Positions 22,475-33,699 of a DNA stretch of 64,000 nt are shown piece by piece. How positions within the stretch are numbered: position 1 is the stretch's first letter; each line of letters starts with the position of its first letter. Below the pieces are notes generated by a model. It was not told the DNA's origin and searched no databases. It saw nothing but the letters and a program-made list of their open reading frames with translations. Made by a program: the position numbers and the translations under genes. Origin of the DNA: Lucinisca nassula (lineage: Eukaryota > Mollusca > Bivalvia > Lucinida > Lucinidae); the NCBI GenBank assembly GCA_963580285.1, contig OY757013.1, forward strand, positions 149,993,564-150,057,563. Direction: 5' to 3'.

Positions 22475-24775
22475 CTAAAAGTTTGGAAGCTGAAAGAATC
22501 TCAGACAAGAAATCATTTCCAGGAGGTTTTCAGCCAGCATGTGAGTGCTTCGGCAGGTGTAGCAGATGCTACCACTGAGGATATATGGAACAGCATCAAG
22601 ACCGGTCTGCTCAAGACAACTGAAGAGGTGTGTGGCACAACTCGGCCCCACCGCTGGCGTCGCGAAACCTGGTGGTGGAATGAGGATGTTAATAAGGTCA
22701 TAGCAGCCAAGCGGCAAGCCTTTAAAGCTTGGAAGACTGGTAAGGGCACCCGTGCATCATATCTTGCGGCCAAACGCATAGCCAGACGTGCGGTGCACCA
22801 TGCTCGCCAAGAAGCTGAGAAGGAGATCTACAAGAATATTGACCCTAAGTCCTCAGAAGTATACCGCCTTGCTAACCAGATGAGAAGAGAGAATGCCGAT
22901 GTTGTAGGTGACAAACCAGTAAAGAATGATGCAGGGGAGATGTCAATGAGTGATGACTCAAAGCAGAGGGCCTTGTTAGAACACTACCAAAGGCTACTCA
23001 ATGTTGAGTTCGACTGGGACCCAGACCACCTGTCTGATGAACCACCAGTGGAAGGGCCACCCATCCCAATCACTATTGATATGGTTAAGAAGGCTATCTC
23101 TCAGATGAAGACTGGCAAAGCACCTGGTCCCTCTGGCATAGTGGTGGAGATGATAAGAGCTGCAGGTGATGCGGGTGCCTCGATGATCCGTGACTTTGCA
23201 GCTGCAATCATCCGTGATGGGAAGGTACCTTCTGACTGGGAACAGAGTTTCATTGTCTGTCTCTACAAGGGCAAGGGCGATGCATTGGAACGGGGCAACT
23301 ACCGTGGTCTAAAGCTGACAGAACAGGTCATGAAAGTCCTGGAAAGGATTGTGGATGGCCTCATTAGGCAGTTGGTGTCCATCGACGATTCCCAGTTTGG
23401 CTTCGTCCCAGGAAGAGGCACAACAGATGCAATTTTTGTTGTCCGACAGCTGCAAGAGAAGTATTTGGCGGCCAACAAGAGACTCTACATGGCTTTTGTA
23501 GACCTGGAGAAGGCATTTGATCGAGTGCCTCGGAAAGTCATCTGGTGGGCACTAAGAAAACTTGGAGTGGACGAGTGGATTGTGAAACTGGTCCAAGGGA
23601 TGTACGCAAATGCTCGGAGCCGTGTCCGCGTTGGTGATGGTTACAGTGAAGAATTCGAGGTGAAGGTGGGTGTTCATCAAGGCTCTGTTCTCAGCCCATT
23701 GCTTTTCATCATTGTGCTTGAAGCCTTGTCATGCGAGTTCCGCTCTGGAGTCCCCTGGGAGGACCTGTATGCTGATGACCTTGTCATCATAGCTGAATCC
23801 CTTGAGGACTGTGTCAGGAGGCTCTTAACTTGGAAAGACGCAATGGAGGCGAAAGGGCTGAGAGTGAATGCAGGAAAGACAAAGATCATGATCTGTGGTA
23901 CAGGTCTGGACCTCTTGCAGAGTACAGGCCAGTTCCCATGCGCTGTATGTCGCACTGGAGTGGGCAGCAACAGTATCTTTTGTAATGGCTGTAAGTTCTG
24001 GGTGCACAAGAAATGCAGTGGGCTCAAACGCTTGATAGAGGACCCTGAGTACAGGTGTATACGGTGCCAAGGAACTGCACGCCCCTTAGATGGCAGACCA
24101 CAGAGGGAAGTTCAAGTCGGATCAGACAAGCTGGAGGTTGTAGCTTCCTTCTGCTACCTAGGTGATATGCTCTCTGCAGGGGGTGGTTGCGACCTTTCAA
24201 CTACATCGCGTGTGAAAACAGCCTGGAAGAAATTCAAGGAGTTGTTACCAGTTCTCTCTTCCCGCCACCTCTCGTTCAAGACACGTGGCCGTGTGTATAG
24301 CTCTTGTGTGCGGAGCGCAATGCTCCATGCCAGTGAGACATGGCCATTGACAAAGCCAAACCTCCAACGTCTACAGCGAAATGACAGGGCAATGATCAGA
24401 CAGATCTGCAATGTCAAGCCACAGGACACTGTTACCATCAGGTCCAGTGAGTTACTTGAGCGTCTTGGCATTGAGGACCTGGACCTCATCCTGAAAGAGA
24501 GAAGACTTCGCTGGTATGGACATGTGGAACGCTCCAACGGTGCAATCAAGACTGCCTGTGACATACAGGTAAGTGGAAAGCGGGGGCCAGGAAGGCCCAA
24601 GATGACCTGGAAGCAACTAACAGAAAGAGATTGCAGAGAATGGAAGCTCTCTGCTATCGATCCTCATGATAGACAAGCCTGGAGATCTGGTGTAAGATCT
24701 GCCATGCGTGCAGCAAGCCAGCTACCTGGAAGGGGGCCCACTTATGTGGACGTTGCCCCTGTACCTGCACGTTAA
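22430..24775 (+). CDS. Non-LTR retrotransposon reverse transcriptase (5'-truncated LINE)
   Basis: A 781-codon open frame. Reverse-transcriptase blocks are in order: GNYRGLKLTEQ (~297), FGFVPGRGTTDAIF (~323), FVDLEKAFDRVP (~361, first catalytic Asp), VHQGSVLSPLLF (~415), LYADDLVII (~446, catalytic YADD) and GLRVNAGKTKIM. A Cys/His module follows at ~503-550 (CAVC, CNGC, HKKC, CIRC), then the LRWYGHVER block and a natural C-terminus. The apurinic endonuclease domain that should precede it is missing, and residues 1-15 are MITE-derived, so the true element sequence starts near 22475 (VWKLKESQTR). The 3' end is intact and finishes in short TGATGT repeats. All catalytic residues are present and the frame is unbroken, so the insertion is young, though immobile without endonuclease. 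Clade not assigned. Confidence 0.85.
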   Translation: MYTLINHNFLYIKFILKVWKLKESQTRNHFQEVFSQHVSASAGVADATTEDIWNSIKTGLLKTTEEVCGTTRPHRWRRETWWWNEDVNKVIAAKRQAFKAWKTGKGTRASYLAAKRIARRAVHHARQEAEKEIYKNIDPKSSEVYRLANQMRRENADVVGDKPVKNDAGEMSMSDDSKQRALLEHYQRLLNVEFDWDPDHLSDEPPVEGPPIPITIDMVKKAISQMKTGKAPGPSGIVVEMIRAAGDAGASMIRDFAAAIIRDGKVPSDWEQSFIVCLYKGKGDALERGNYRGLKLTEQVMKVLERIVDGLIRQLVSIDDSQFGFVPGRGTTDAIFVVRQLQEKYLAANKRLYMAFVDLEKAFDRVPRKVIWWALRKLGVDEWIVKLVQGMYANARSRVRVGDGYSEEFEVKVGVHQGSVLSPLLFIIVLEALSCEFRSGVPWEDLYADDLVIIAESLEDCVRRLLTWKDAMEAKGLRVNAGKTKIMICGTGLDLLQSTGQFPCAVCRTGVGSNSIFCNGCKFWVHKKCSGLKRLIEDPEYRCIRCQGTARPLDGRPQREVQVGSDKLEVVASFCYLGDMLSAGGGCDLSTTSRVKTAWKKFKELLPVLSSRHLSFKTRGRVYSSCVRSAMLHASETWPLTKPNLQRLQRNDRAMIRQICNVKPQDTVTIRSSELLERLGIEDLDLILKERRLRWYGHVERSNGAIKTACDIQVSGKRGPGRPKMTWKQLTERDCREWKLSAIDPHDRQAWRSGVRSAMRAASQLPGRGPTYVDVAPVPAR

Positions 24776-24808
24776 TCAAAAATCCGTTGATGTTGATGAT
24801 GATTTTAC

Positions 24809-25190
24809 GGACTTGTTCACATGATGCATGCCTGGTTCAAGAATGTGCACCACACTGGTTGACCACTTGCACTTAGGGAAACTGATCTGCTCAATATGAC
24901 CTCAATAGTGTTGGCTTGGCTCAAATACTATAAATGTGCAGAAAATATGTAATGATGTGTGATAAAAATATTTTGTCAAATTAAGAAACTGCTCAAACTA
25001 TGCAATTTCCTCTTATGTCAACATTTGATTTTCACTCATCAAAGCCAAGAAATGACAGATAAAATCACTGAAAAAAACAAAAAAACATGAAATATTTGAT
25101 GAAAATATGAAACCAAATGAAGAAAAAAAATGCTAATGATATGATTGATACAATAAGAACTGGTAAAACAGCTAGGAGAAATCAGTTTGG
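24809..25190. other. F MITE end and AT-rich interior of the composite
   Basis: The F terminus (ACGGACTTGTTCACATGATG) directly after the LINE tail, then A/T-rich DNA without a gene up to the right arm. Confidence 0.45.
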
Positions 25191-25302
25191 CCAAATTGTC
25201 CTACCCCGTATTTTTGGCTGGCCAAATTGTCCTAGGCCGAATCGTCCTAGGCCAAATCGTCCGCTGGCCAAATTGTCCGCCATTAAACCTAACTGAATTG
25301 AC

Positions 25303-25573
25303 AAGCTCCAAAACGTTTACAGTGTTGACAGGGACGTTAAACCTCAAATCAAATAAAAAAAATTAAAGCATAAAAGTGGTAATAATACTGGCGTACTTTT
25401 CGTTGTGCATGATTTACCCAATATCAACATAAATCAATCAGTAATTGAGTAATTGACAGCACGCTTTCATACCAATTCACACCTGACTGACTGGCGGGTC
25501 GTCTTTAAATCAGGTGTTTGATCAAATCAATGCGTGAATGTTTACATACTGAATTCCTTCTATTACCTGGATA
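25303..25573. repeat. S1 tail plus duplicated block
   Basis: GTTTACAGTGTTGACAGGGA (S1 tail, 5'-truncated) followed by the same 200 bp as 17916-18100. Confidence 0.55.
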
Positions 25574-25740
25574 TTCAGACGTAATGCAAGCCAGTAAATA
25601 TGATCACATTTTTTTTCGTGTCAAAACAGACTGTCGGATTAAGGACGCGCTTTGTTCAAAATTCTACTAAGTGTGCGATTGCGAAAACACCGCAATCAAC
25701 ACCATTTGTCTGCTTTTGGGTCTCAGTTAATATGAGGGAC
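25572..25740. repeat. Right copy of the ~170-bp direct repeat
   Basis: Matches 21590-21770, including AAACAGACTG and GGATTAAGGACGCGCTTTGT. The open frames in both copies are alike but too short to name. Confidence 0.6.
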
Positions 25741-26094
25741 AAGCTCGGTGTCATTATGAAGCGGGCCTCTCTGTCGAATCCAAGCCTGTCAAACATAAAA
25801 ATACTGTATGTCTCATCCCTAAATGAGATTACCCATGGTAGGGTGACAATGGACCAAAAAGTCCACTATATCTGGTAGTAACCCATACCCCCCCCCCCCC
25901 CCCCCCCGCCGTATAACAAAACATGTCATATACCAAAATGTTCGTCAGGATCCGTAGTATCTGAAACTGCCGGCATAAATTGGCATAAATGATGGCGAGC
26001 TGAGAAATCGAAGATGGCGTCCCAGATGGCCGCCATAGCTGTAAATTCCAGTTTTTGGTAAAATATGAATATAAATACCACAAATCATCTACAT

Positions 26095-26345
26095 GGGGTG
26101 TTCATTATTTTTTGTTTTAACGAGCACCCACAACATACATGTGGAATATATATAAGAAAAGTATCATTTATTTTATTCAGACGTAAGACAGATTGTTGGT
26201 ACTCGTCAGGACAACCTCATTGACACTGTTCTAACGAGCACCCACAACCTACGTGTGGAATATAAATAACAAAAGTATCAATTTTTTATTCCGACGTAAG
26301 ACATAGGTTGTGAGTACACATCAGTAAGAAAAGTATCATAGATTT
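26095..26345. mobile_element. Family F MITE remnants, tandem and degenerate
   Basis: AACGAGCACCCACAAC occurs at 26118 and 26231, each followed by GTGGAATATA-ATAA-AAAGTATCA. One partial core (GGACAACCTCATTGACACTGTTCTAAC) sits between. Confidence 0.45.
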
Positions 26346-27069
26346 TCTGCAGTAAAACGTTTTGTAAGTGAGAGTCTAGATGACAACATATTTATTTTAT
26401 AAATATGGATTTTTTTTATATCCGATGTTTGTTTTAAAGTTTATTTCATTAATTCTTTAAAACAACAGTAGTTTTAGTGTTAAAAATTATGAATGATATA
26501 TTTTACCGCTACCTTATGCATTCATTTTCTCTTTACCTGCCTCAGCCAGTGGCTGGTTATTATCTTATCCTATTAAGGACCGCCTCTGATCTGCTACAGG
26601 GGCAATAAAACGATTATGAATACAGTGTGATTGCTACTGTTTGTTTATACACGGTAGAGCAGTTTTCCGTATATTAATGAAAGCGAGTGCTAGGCAATAC
26701 AAGAAATCAAACGCAAGCCACAGCCCGTATATTGGAGATAAAAAAATCATATGTACTTGTTAGCCCAGCCTCGGCAAGGGGGTTCTGACGAATACCAATA
26801 TTACAAGTAACAAACTTATTATTTCATCATTTATTATTATTATTAATTTATTTCATTTACCAGACCATACCAACCAATCAGATAACTTATATAATTTATT
26901 CCTGCAAATTTCAGTGTAGATCCTGATCAGACTCAGAAGCAATCTGATCTGGATCTGCACTGTGTGCAAAGATAGGTGTTATCAGGAATGACATGTTATT
27001 GCTTAGACTGGTCCGTTTGTAGTAAACTGTTTTCCATTCATAAAATCATAGAGTGTGAAACGTGTGATA
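26346..27069. other. No gene; H fragment and an F scrap
   Basis: A short F-like piece is at about 26755-26800 and an H palindrome (GTAGATCCTGATCAGACTCAGAAG) at 26914-26975. No coding sequence seen. Confidence 0.35.
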
Positions 27070-28150
27070 AACCAGTGCTTCAGCTGAAGTGCACGACCCA
27101 CCGGATGCTTTTAGCTTTATGAGTGTTACCATATATGGGTATGGCGACCGTTTTGGTCATGTGACCTGGACCTAAAACGGTTCCCCCAATAAATGCGTCT
27201 TATCGTAAGGAGCAAAAATATATCTTATACTTGAGTACTGTATTCTGAATCGTTTGCAGGATAAAATGCATTCTCACTTTTCCAATACAAAAGCGTATGT
27301 GTCAAAGTTTGACCTAGGCACAAAGAAGGTCAAGGTCAACCCAGGGTCACCATTTTAGCAATTTATGATGGGCCTACGTCCCAGATGCTATTTATCAAGT
27401 TTCGCGGAAATCAACCCAGTGGTTCTGGAGAAGACTATTTTTGAAGGGGTTTTACCATATATGGCTTGGCGGCCATTTTGGTCATGTGACCTGGACCCCA
27501 TGAGCAAATTTTGCTTTTCCCCATCCCATAGAGGCTCCATATGAAATTTGACTTCAATCGGCCCAACGGTTTCCAAGGAGAAGCAGTTCGAAAATTTTCA
27601 CATTTTTCGCCTCGGCGATGCTATACTAAATGGGATGTTATATTTCGCAAGTTTATTGGTTAGATCTCATTGATATCTATCAGTATGCCAAAAATTGTTT
27701 AAATATTCCAAGCGGTTAAGTCACTATCACCAATTTTCACAAACGGGCTACGGACGGACAGACAGACAGGCGGCCATTTTGGTCATGTGACCTGGACCCC
27801 ATGAGCAAATTTTGGTTTCCCCCATCCCATAGAGGCTCCATATGAAATTTGACTTCAATCGGCCCAACGGTTTCCGAGGAAAAGCAGTTCGAAAATTTTC
27901 ACTTTTTTCGCCTCGGCGAGGCTATACTAAATGGAATGTAATATTTTGCAAGTTCATTGGTTAGATCTCATTGATATCTATCAGTATGCCGAAAATTGTT
28001 TAAATATTCCAAGCGGTTAAGTCACTATCACCAATTTTCACAAACGGGTTACGGACGGACAGACAGAATGACAGAATGACATGGTGATTTTAGGGCACTT
28101 AGAAAATCAACCGACTTCAGTCGGTCGCTTTTTCTGCGGGTCGTGCAATA
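27070..28150. mobile_element. Element X, copy 2, with a different internal duplication
   Basis: Same element as 5621-6860. TGCACGACCCAC (27090-27101) faces GCGGGTCGTGCA (28136-28147). Here the duplicated internal segment is shorter (about 27470-27760 repeated at 27770-28060) and starts at GCGGCCATTTTGGTCATGTG. Confidence 0.65.
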
Positions 28151-28254
28151 AATAGGCCGTTACAAAGCATGTTCTGCACGAGCAAAAGTAGCAGAAAATG
28201 AATGGAATATGTTTACTTCTGAGTGGTAAGTGTAATAATAAGATTATAGAGGTG

Positions 28255-28292
28255 TCTCTCTCTCTCTCTCTCTCTCCCTCTCTCTCTCTCTA
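28255..28292. repeat. (TC)n microsatellite
   Basis: TCTCTC run with one CC interruption. Confidence 0.8.
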
Positions 28293-28309
28293 CAAACATG
28301 TAGACAGAT

Positions 28310-28715
28310 AGTCATTACGAAAAGCACGCCTTACCCCTGTAACCAAGGTTTTACTATGTCAAATTTTTATAGGCGTGTTTCCCTGATGTAAAGCGACTGC
28401 GTACAGAAAAGTATTAAGTGGCCCGGCCGATTGATAATTTCTATTTCTTTTTACGTGTACTAAATAAGCTTATTTATACATCACATCTTTGTAAATGTCT
28501 GTTTCTAATGCCAAACAAGTACAACATAGATATCTTACAATAACATAATTAACTTACGTTGAACTAACTTCTTTAATTCTGTGAGGCGGTTCTAACGAGT
28601 ACCCACAACCTTCGTCTTAGAGGAGGATTCAGAAAAAAACGTTTTTTTAACCTAGTAAGCCCCATTTTACTCTATAAAATGGGTGTAGGGGGTTAAATTA
28701 CGCACAAGTTCACAA
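28310..28715. mobile_element. Family F MITE pieces
   Basis: 28325-28390 carries the AGGCGTGTTTCCCTGATG terminus. 28565-28715 carries GAGGCGGTTCTAACGAGTAC and CCCATTTTACTCTATAAAAT. The left core arm is absent. About 180 bp between them is unrecognised. Confidence 0.5.
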
Positions 28716-28732
28716 GATATATAGATAGATAG

Positions 28733-28830
28733 ATTTTTAGTTTTAGTTTTACGTCCCACCAACAGCTAAGGTCATACGGAGACGGGACCTCGGTTTAAAG
28801 ACTCATCCGAAAGTCTGTGAGATAGATAGT

Positions 28831-28924
<94 letters not shown>

Positions 28925-28925
28925 T
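28733..28925 (-). repeat. S2 SINE fragment fused to a (GATA)n microsatellite
   Basis: Minus-strand S2 tail and body (TTTTACGTCCCACCAACAGC ... ACTCATCCGAAAGTCTG) breaks into about 25 GATA units (28826-28923). The Ile-Tyr-Leu-Ser repeat ORF on the minus strand is this microsatellite. Confidence 0.7.
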
Positions 28926-29329
28926 TCGGCAAGTGTTGTGTCAAGGCAAATTTATCCACAACAAAATCAGTAAAGGAGTACTGTATTTCATGTCTATACG
29001 TATAGAACAGGGACTCAAGGTTCTCGCCTTTTGTAACAAATATTTCGCCGTCCGGTACGTAAACCATGCAAATAAACAGCAGCAGCAGCAGCAGCAACTA
29101 CAGCAAATATAATTTCTTCTATAAAATTGCTTCAAGACGTGTAACCAGTAATATGTCTAGGAAAACCTTTTACTTCAAAACCTTCAGCATCTCACTGTTT
29201 ATATTATGTTATATTTGCATACATGCAGCTCGATATGGCAACAATATTAATGTCTGTGACGTAAAACAAATTAATTAAATTTATAAATATTATAAATAAA
29301 CATAATATTAACATGCACGGCCGGTTTTC

Positions 29330-29645
29330 TGGCCCAAAACAATAAAATATACTAAATTCAGCATTTCAGCAGATCCGCGTTTTAGTCACTATCTGCTGAT
29401 CAGCAACCTGCTGAATTCAGCAGGTTTTTCAGCGTTTTAGACAGGCCCATTAAATTTTAACATGTTAAACTAAATTAGTTTGACTATTCTACTTTTAAGT
29501 CAAATTTGTTAGGATTTCTGCAGTGTTTTACGGCAAAAATTTCAGTTTGCCAGTATTTGCCACTTGATGAGTATTTTCCAGTCCGGTAAATACCGGTAAA
29601 TGCCACTGGTAAATAATGGGGATTGAATTTACCGCCCGACCTTGT
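29330..29645. repeat. Element Z, copy 2, inverted and shortened
   Basis: CTGCTGATCAGCAACCTGCT (29393 region) and the CCGGTAAATACCGGTAAATG block (29575 region) are reverse-complement matches to the 15540-16420 copy; the 650-bp middle is reduced to ~60 bp. Confidence 0.5.
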
Positions 29646-30055
29646 TTAATTTCTATGCAAATAGTATATGAGCCGCGTCAAAACAAAACAGGTGTCATTG
29701 AATATGCAAAGGTTCAGACGAGCCTGTGATTCATGAAGCCTCGCAATAACCGTATGTTTGCTCACATGACCTGTAGGTCATGGGACTACTATAGCAAAAG
29801 AACCAAAGTTCTAGACCTAATAAAAATAGTTGAGGATGCACACTGATACATTCATGGTGCGGACTGCCAGAATGGCCCTTTTCCTGTGTGGCAGCATATA
29901 TATCTGGTCATATGATTTATTTTTGGTTCAGTCTACAGTACACCACTACTTGTGTGATAAAAGCAAAGTAAATTGTAACCACAACTTTCACAATCTCTTT
30001 GGAGCATATGCATGCTTGTGAATATGAATTAAGCAATATGAATATTTTGGATGAT
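29646..30055. other. No gene recognised
   Basis: One 63-codon chance ORF; nothing else supported. Confidence 0.35.
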
Positions 30056-30570
30056 AAGGCCATCGGAGTCTAACTGTTGGTTTTCTTTTGCTCCAGCATT
30101 TCAGTGGTTTCTTGCTGTCGAGTCCTCACCGTTGTCTCACCTCTGTGGTTCTTTGATTTTTTGTGTTCACGGAGATGTTGCACTGATGAGTTAGGAGGCC
30201 TTCATGCGGACTGAACAAATTATTTGTCTAAATCGCGACGGAAGTAAGGGCGAGGATTGTGGCCACGTAAAATCGATTTAAGCCCCCCAGTGGAAATCTT
30301 TCCACTGACCGTTCCAAGGCGGTTCTTCTGTGGCGATTTATTTATGTTGTTGTTTGTTACTTACTGTGTGTATCACTTGTGTCTTTAAATTTTGGATGGC
30401 CATATGGCCATTTTGTGGGAAAGTAACTGTCCTTATGGCCTTCCTTTGTTTAGGTTTCCATTATGGTCTGGTCGCTTAATGTTTGTATTTCTTTCCCTTT
30501 GGTGTCTTTGGTGGGTGGAGTAAGTTAATTGTATCGATTCCTGATCTTTGTTTTACTTCTACTTAGAAAT
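30056..30570 (+). repeat. PLE terminal repeat (pLTR-like), solo, type 1
   Basis: GGCCATCGGAGTCTAACTG to GATCTTTGTTTTACTTCTAC, as at 19771-20370 but with no coding sequence upstream. The C run is only six C here. Confidence 0.6.
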
Positions 30571-30699
30571 TGCAGTTTCTTCTAAGTTGTTACGTACGTA
30601 ACGATTTCAGAGCATGAATTGGGTACTCAGAAACCGGAGATTCACAAACAGAGCATGTACAATTATTCTGATAAAATATTTTGCAGCCTTTTGCTTTAT

Positions 30700-30705
30700 C
30701 AAGAG

Positions 30706-30737
<32 letters not shown>

Positions 30738-31790
30738 CTGATAATGATGGTGATTGAAGACTGTATGATATACAACTAAGTATCATATATGACTAGAAGG
30801 TATATGAGCTGTGTCATGAAATTGATAACAAATTGATTTGCATTTCAATGGTTCCTTGCTGTCGAGTCATCACAGTTGCCTCATTTCTGTGGTTGTTTGA
30901 TTTTTGTGTTTACGGAGATGTTACACTGATGAGTTAGGAGGCTTTCATGAGGACTGAATAAATTATTTGCCTAAATCGCGATGGAAGTAAGGGCGAGGAT
31001 TGTGGCCACGTAAAATCGATTTAAGCCCCCCCCCACCCCCACCCACCCCACGTGGAATTTGTTTCACTGACCGTTCCAAGACGGTTCTTCTGTCGCGTAT
31101 GTTTTTTTATGGTTTGTCTTTGAGTGTGTGTATCGCTTATATTATTTTGTTTTGGATAGCCATTGGCCATTTTGTAGAAAAAGTAACTGTCCTTTTGGCT
31201 TTCTGCTGTTGATGTTCCCATTAGGGTCTGTTGCTTCATGTTTGTGTTTGTTTCCCTTTGGTGTTTCTAATTGTAGCCGTGGGTTAATTGGATCGATTCC
31301 TGGTCATTGTCTTCACTTCTATTTTTCTATTTAACTGGGGGCTCAGTGGATACCTAAACACCCAAGACCTCTTCATCTGGACACTCAAGACTCTGTACCA
31401 AGTCTGATCTGATTCTGCACAGCACTCACTGATGATGATGATGATTGAAGACTGTATGATATACAACTAAGTATCATATATGACTAGAAGGTATATGAGC
31501 TGTGTCATGAAATTGATAACAAATTGATTGGCATTTAAATGGTTCCTTGCTGTCGAGTCATCACAGTTGCCTCATCTCTGTGGTTGTTTGATTTTTGTGT
31601 TCACGGAGATGTTACACTGATGAGTTAGGAGGCTTTCATGAGGACTGATTAAATTATTTGCCTAAATCGCGATGGAAATAAGGGCGAGGATTGTGGCCAC
31701 GTAAAATCGATTTAAGCCCCCCTCCCCCCCCCCCCCCCCCCACGTGGAATTTGTTTCACTGACCGTTCCAAGATGGGTTGGTTTTGGCAC
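30700..31790 (+). repeat. Tandem pLTR-like repeats, type 2
   Basis: A ~700-bp unit is repeated: a GAT/GCT triplet run, GATTGAAGACTGTATGATAT, ACTAGAAGGTATATGAGCTG, then pLTR sequence. Starts are near 30745 and 31440. The second unit is cut off at about 31775. Type 2 differs from type 1 downstream of the C run (TGTTTCACTGACCGTTCCAA). Confidence 0.6.
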
Positions 31791-32295
31791 ATAATAATTA
31801 GATCTGGAAAATATGTCCACAACTACTTCTATTTAAGTTCCTTCAATCACTGTCTGAAACATCCTCGAAGCTGTCATACTAATCCTTTGGGCCACTGTTG
31901 TCGCAGATTTCATCATCCCTTTCACACAAACAGACTGTCGTACAATACAGCGAGACCTTCCTCCATACACACAAATAGCGGACACATCTACATACCTTAA
32001 ATTTACACGTTAGTTCTGTCATTTCTCTAGGCAGAGACTCTTTGGTCATTAGAACTGGTTCTATGACCCCATCAAGAACCATCCAAGCCATTAGGAGCTG
32101 GAATGTCAGGTTTAGCACAAAGAGTTTGTTTGCATATGAAACACTGGTAATTAACAGTGCTGTGACTGGTACTGTTTAATCTACAGTGCTGCACAATGCT
32201 GTCTTAACATGGCGGAAGTCAATCATTCTGCTTCGGCCTTTTACAGAACATCTTATACCTTAGTCTGTTGATAAAGTTCTTTTTCCCATTTGGTT
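31791..32295. other. No gene recognised
   Basis: Open on both strands in places, but no recognisable protein. Confidence 0.3.
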
Positions 32296-32339
32296 GATAG
32301 AATCGGCAAACGAAAGACACAGACGCATGCAGTGAACGA

Positions 32340-32480
32340 TCCACCAAAAATATACAAAGTAGAAGTAAAACAAAGATCAGGAATCGATACAATTAACTTA
32401 CTCCACCCATCAAAGACACCAAAGGGAAAGAAACACAAACATTAAGCGACCAGACCATAATGGGAACCTAAACAAAGGAA
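32340..32480 (-). repeat. pLTR-like fragment, type 1
   Basis: AGTAGAAGTAAAACAAAGATCAGG to GACCAGACCATAATGGGAAC, the reverse complement of the pLTR 3' part. Confidence 0.55.
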
Positions 32481-33695
32481 GAAAACTGAATTTCATTGAA
32501 AATGAGCAGGTTTTAGATCACTCTATCACATCTTTACATGTTGGTAGGAACTGTGTTACGTACGTTACTAGTCAACAACCTGACACTTATCAGCACATGT
32601 TATGCGAAGGTCTTCTTTAAAGCATTTCAAACTTAAATGGGAATTGAAACCATAGACACAATATAGGCATTCACTGCAATACGTCTTGCTTTTTAGCAAC
32701 TGCTTTGTAACATACATAACCAATGAGTTAAAACTTACAAACAGTACATGCTTAAATGTGTATTCAAGCCTTTTTTTAAAACCATTTTATTAAAAAGGAG
32801 ACCAATAAATTGTTTAAACCTTACTGTATTCATTTCTATTTACACAATTTTAACTATATTTTCTACCATTCAATACATGTTACTTATGGTTTGTTTTGAA
32901 CCTACACCTCGCTTGTTGTTAATTCAGTCAAATAAATATTTTTAGGAAATAAAAACAAGACTTTGACCAGATTTCTCATTATAAGGTCTTTCAGCCTGGA
33001 ATAATTATTTCTGTATTCTTGATTTTCGATACAATCGTAAAAAAGGTAACGTAAATTACATTTTTGTAAAGTGTACATGGTCAAAAATATTATCATCTAG
33101 CTAATGCTGAGGCTTGTGCAGGATAACTTATATAACTTCCTATACAAATTTGACCATGAGCTTCCAGGTATCTATGTATGTGTTGATTTTTCAAATTTTC
33201 AACGGTAACGTAGTTTACAGTCCAATTACAGAAACCTGACCATCGATATCTTAGTACAACAAGTGGTTCCTAGACCCCAAGACATACCCCTTTCACATTA
33301 CAGCAAGAGAATTTTACTTCCTGGGGGGTGGAACAAACTCACTGTTTTAGCCACATATCTCAGTTCTGCTCCTAAACTAAGAGTTATCCCTATTCTAATG
33401 CACTTATTCAGTTCTTTTGTTAAAATTATACAATTTTTCTCAAAGTGACACGCGTTGTGAGCTGCGTAAAACCAAATGCTACCCAATGAAAAGAGACGTT
33501 ACGTACATCATGGTTTCCGAAAGTATATCGCAGGATATAATGTTGCCATTCTTCACGTTATCCAATCAGACGTCGCGTTATATACGCAAGTGCATTAGAA
33601 TTTAAATTTATTGCGAAAGAAGTAAAATAATCTGCAGAACACATATGGTTATCACCGACGGCGTCGTGACGTTACCGGCCAGAAACCGTGTGTTG
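32481..33695. other. No gene recognised
   Basis: About 1.2 kb of AT-rich DNA; the ORFs at 32748, 32902 and 33263 look like chance frames. Confidence 0.35.
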
Positions 33696-33699
33696 TACC

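Larger units (their letters stand above)
21794..25281. mobile_element. TIR-bounded composite with iterated GGACRATTTGGCC termini
   Basis: The left arm (about 21792-21885) has five GGACRATTTGGCC-type iterations around a CAGCCAAAAATA spacer. The right arm (about 25190-25281) is its reverse complement in the same order, roughly 90% alike. The interior holds AT-rich DNA, a ~150-bp tandem repeat (22155-22385), half an F MITE and an inserted LINE. No transposase for this element is visible, so it is nonautonomous or gutted. Confidence 0.65.

Noticed and set aside
23677..24600. Minus-strand ORFs of 116 and 148 codons
   Set aside because: Shadows of the LINE reverse transcriptase frame on the plus strand.
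28795..29097. Ile-Tyr-Leu-Ser repeat ORF
   Set aside because: Translation of a (GATA)n microsatellite.
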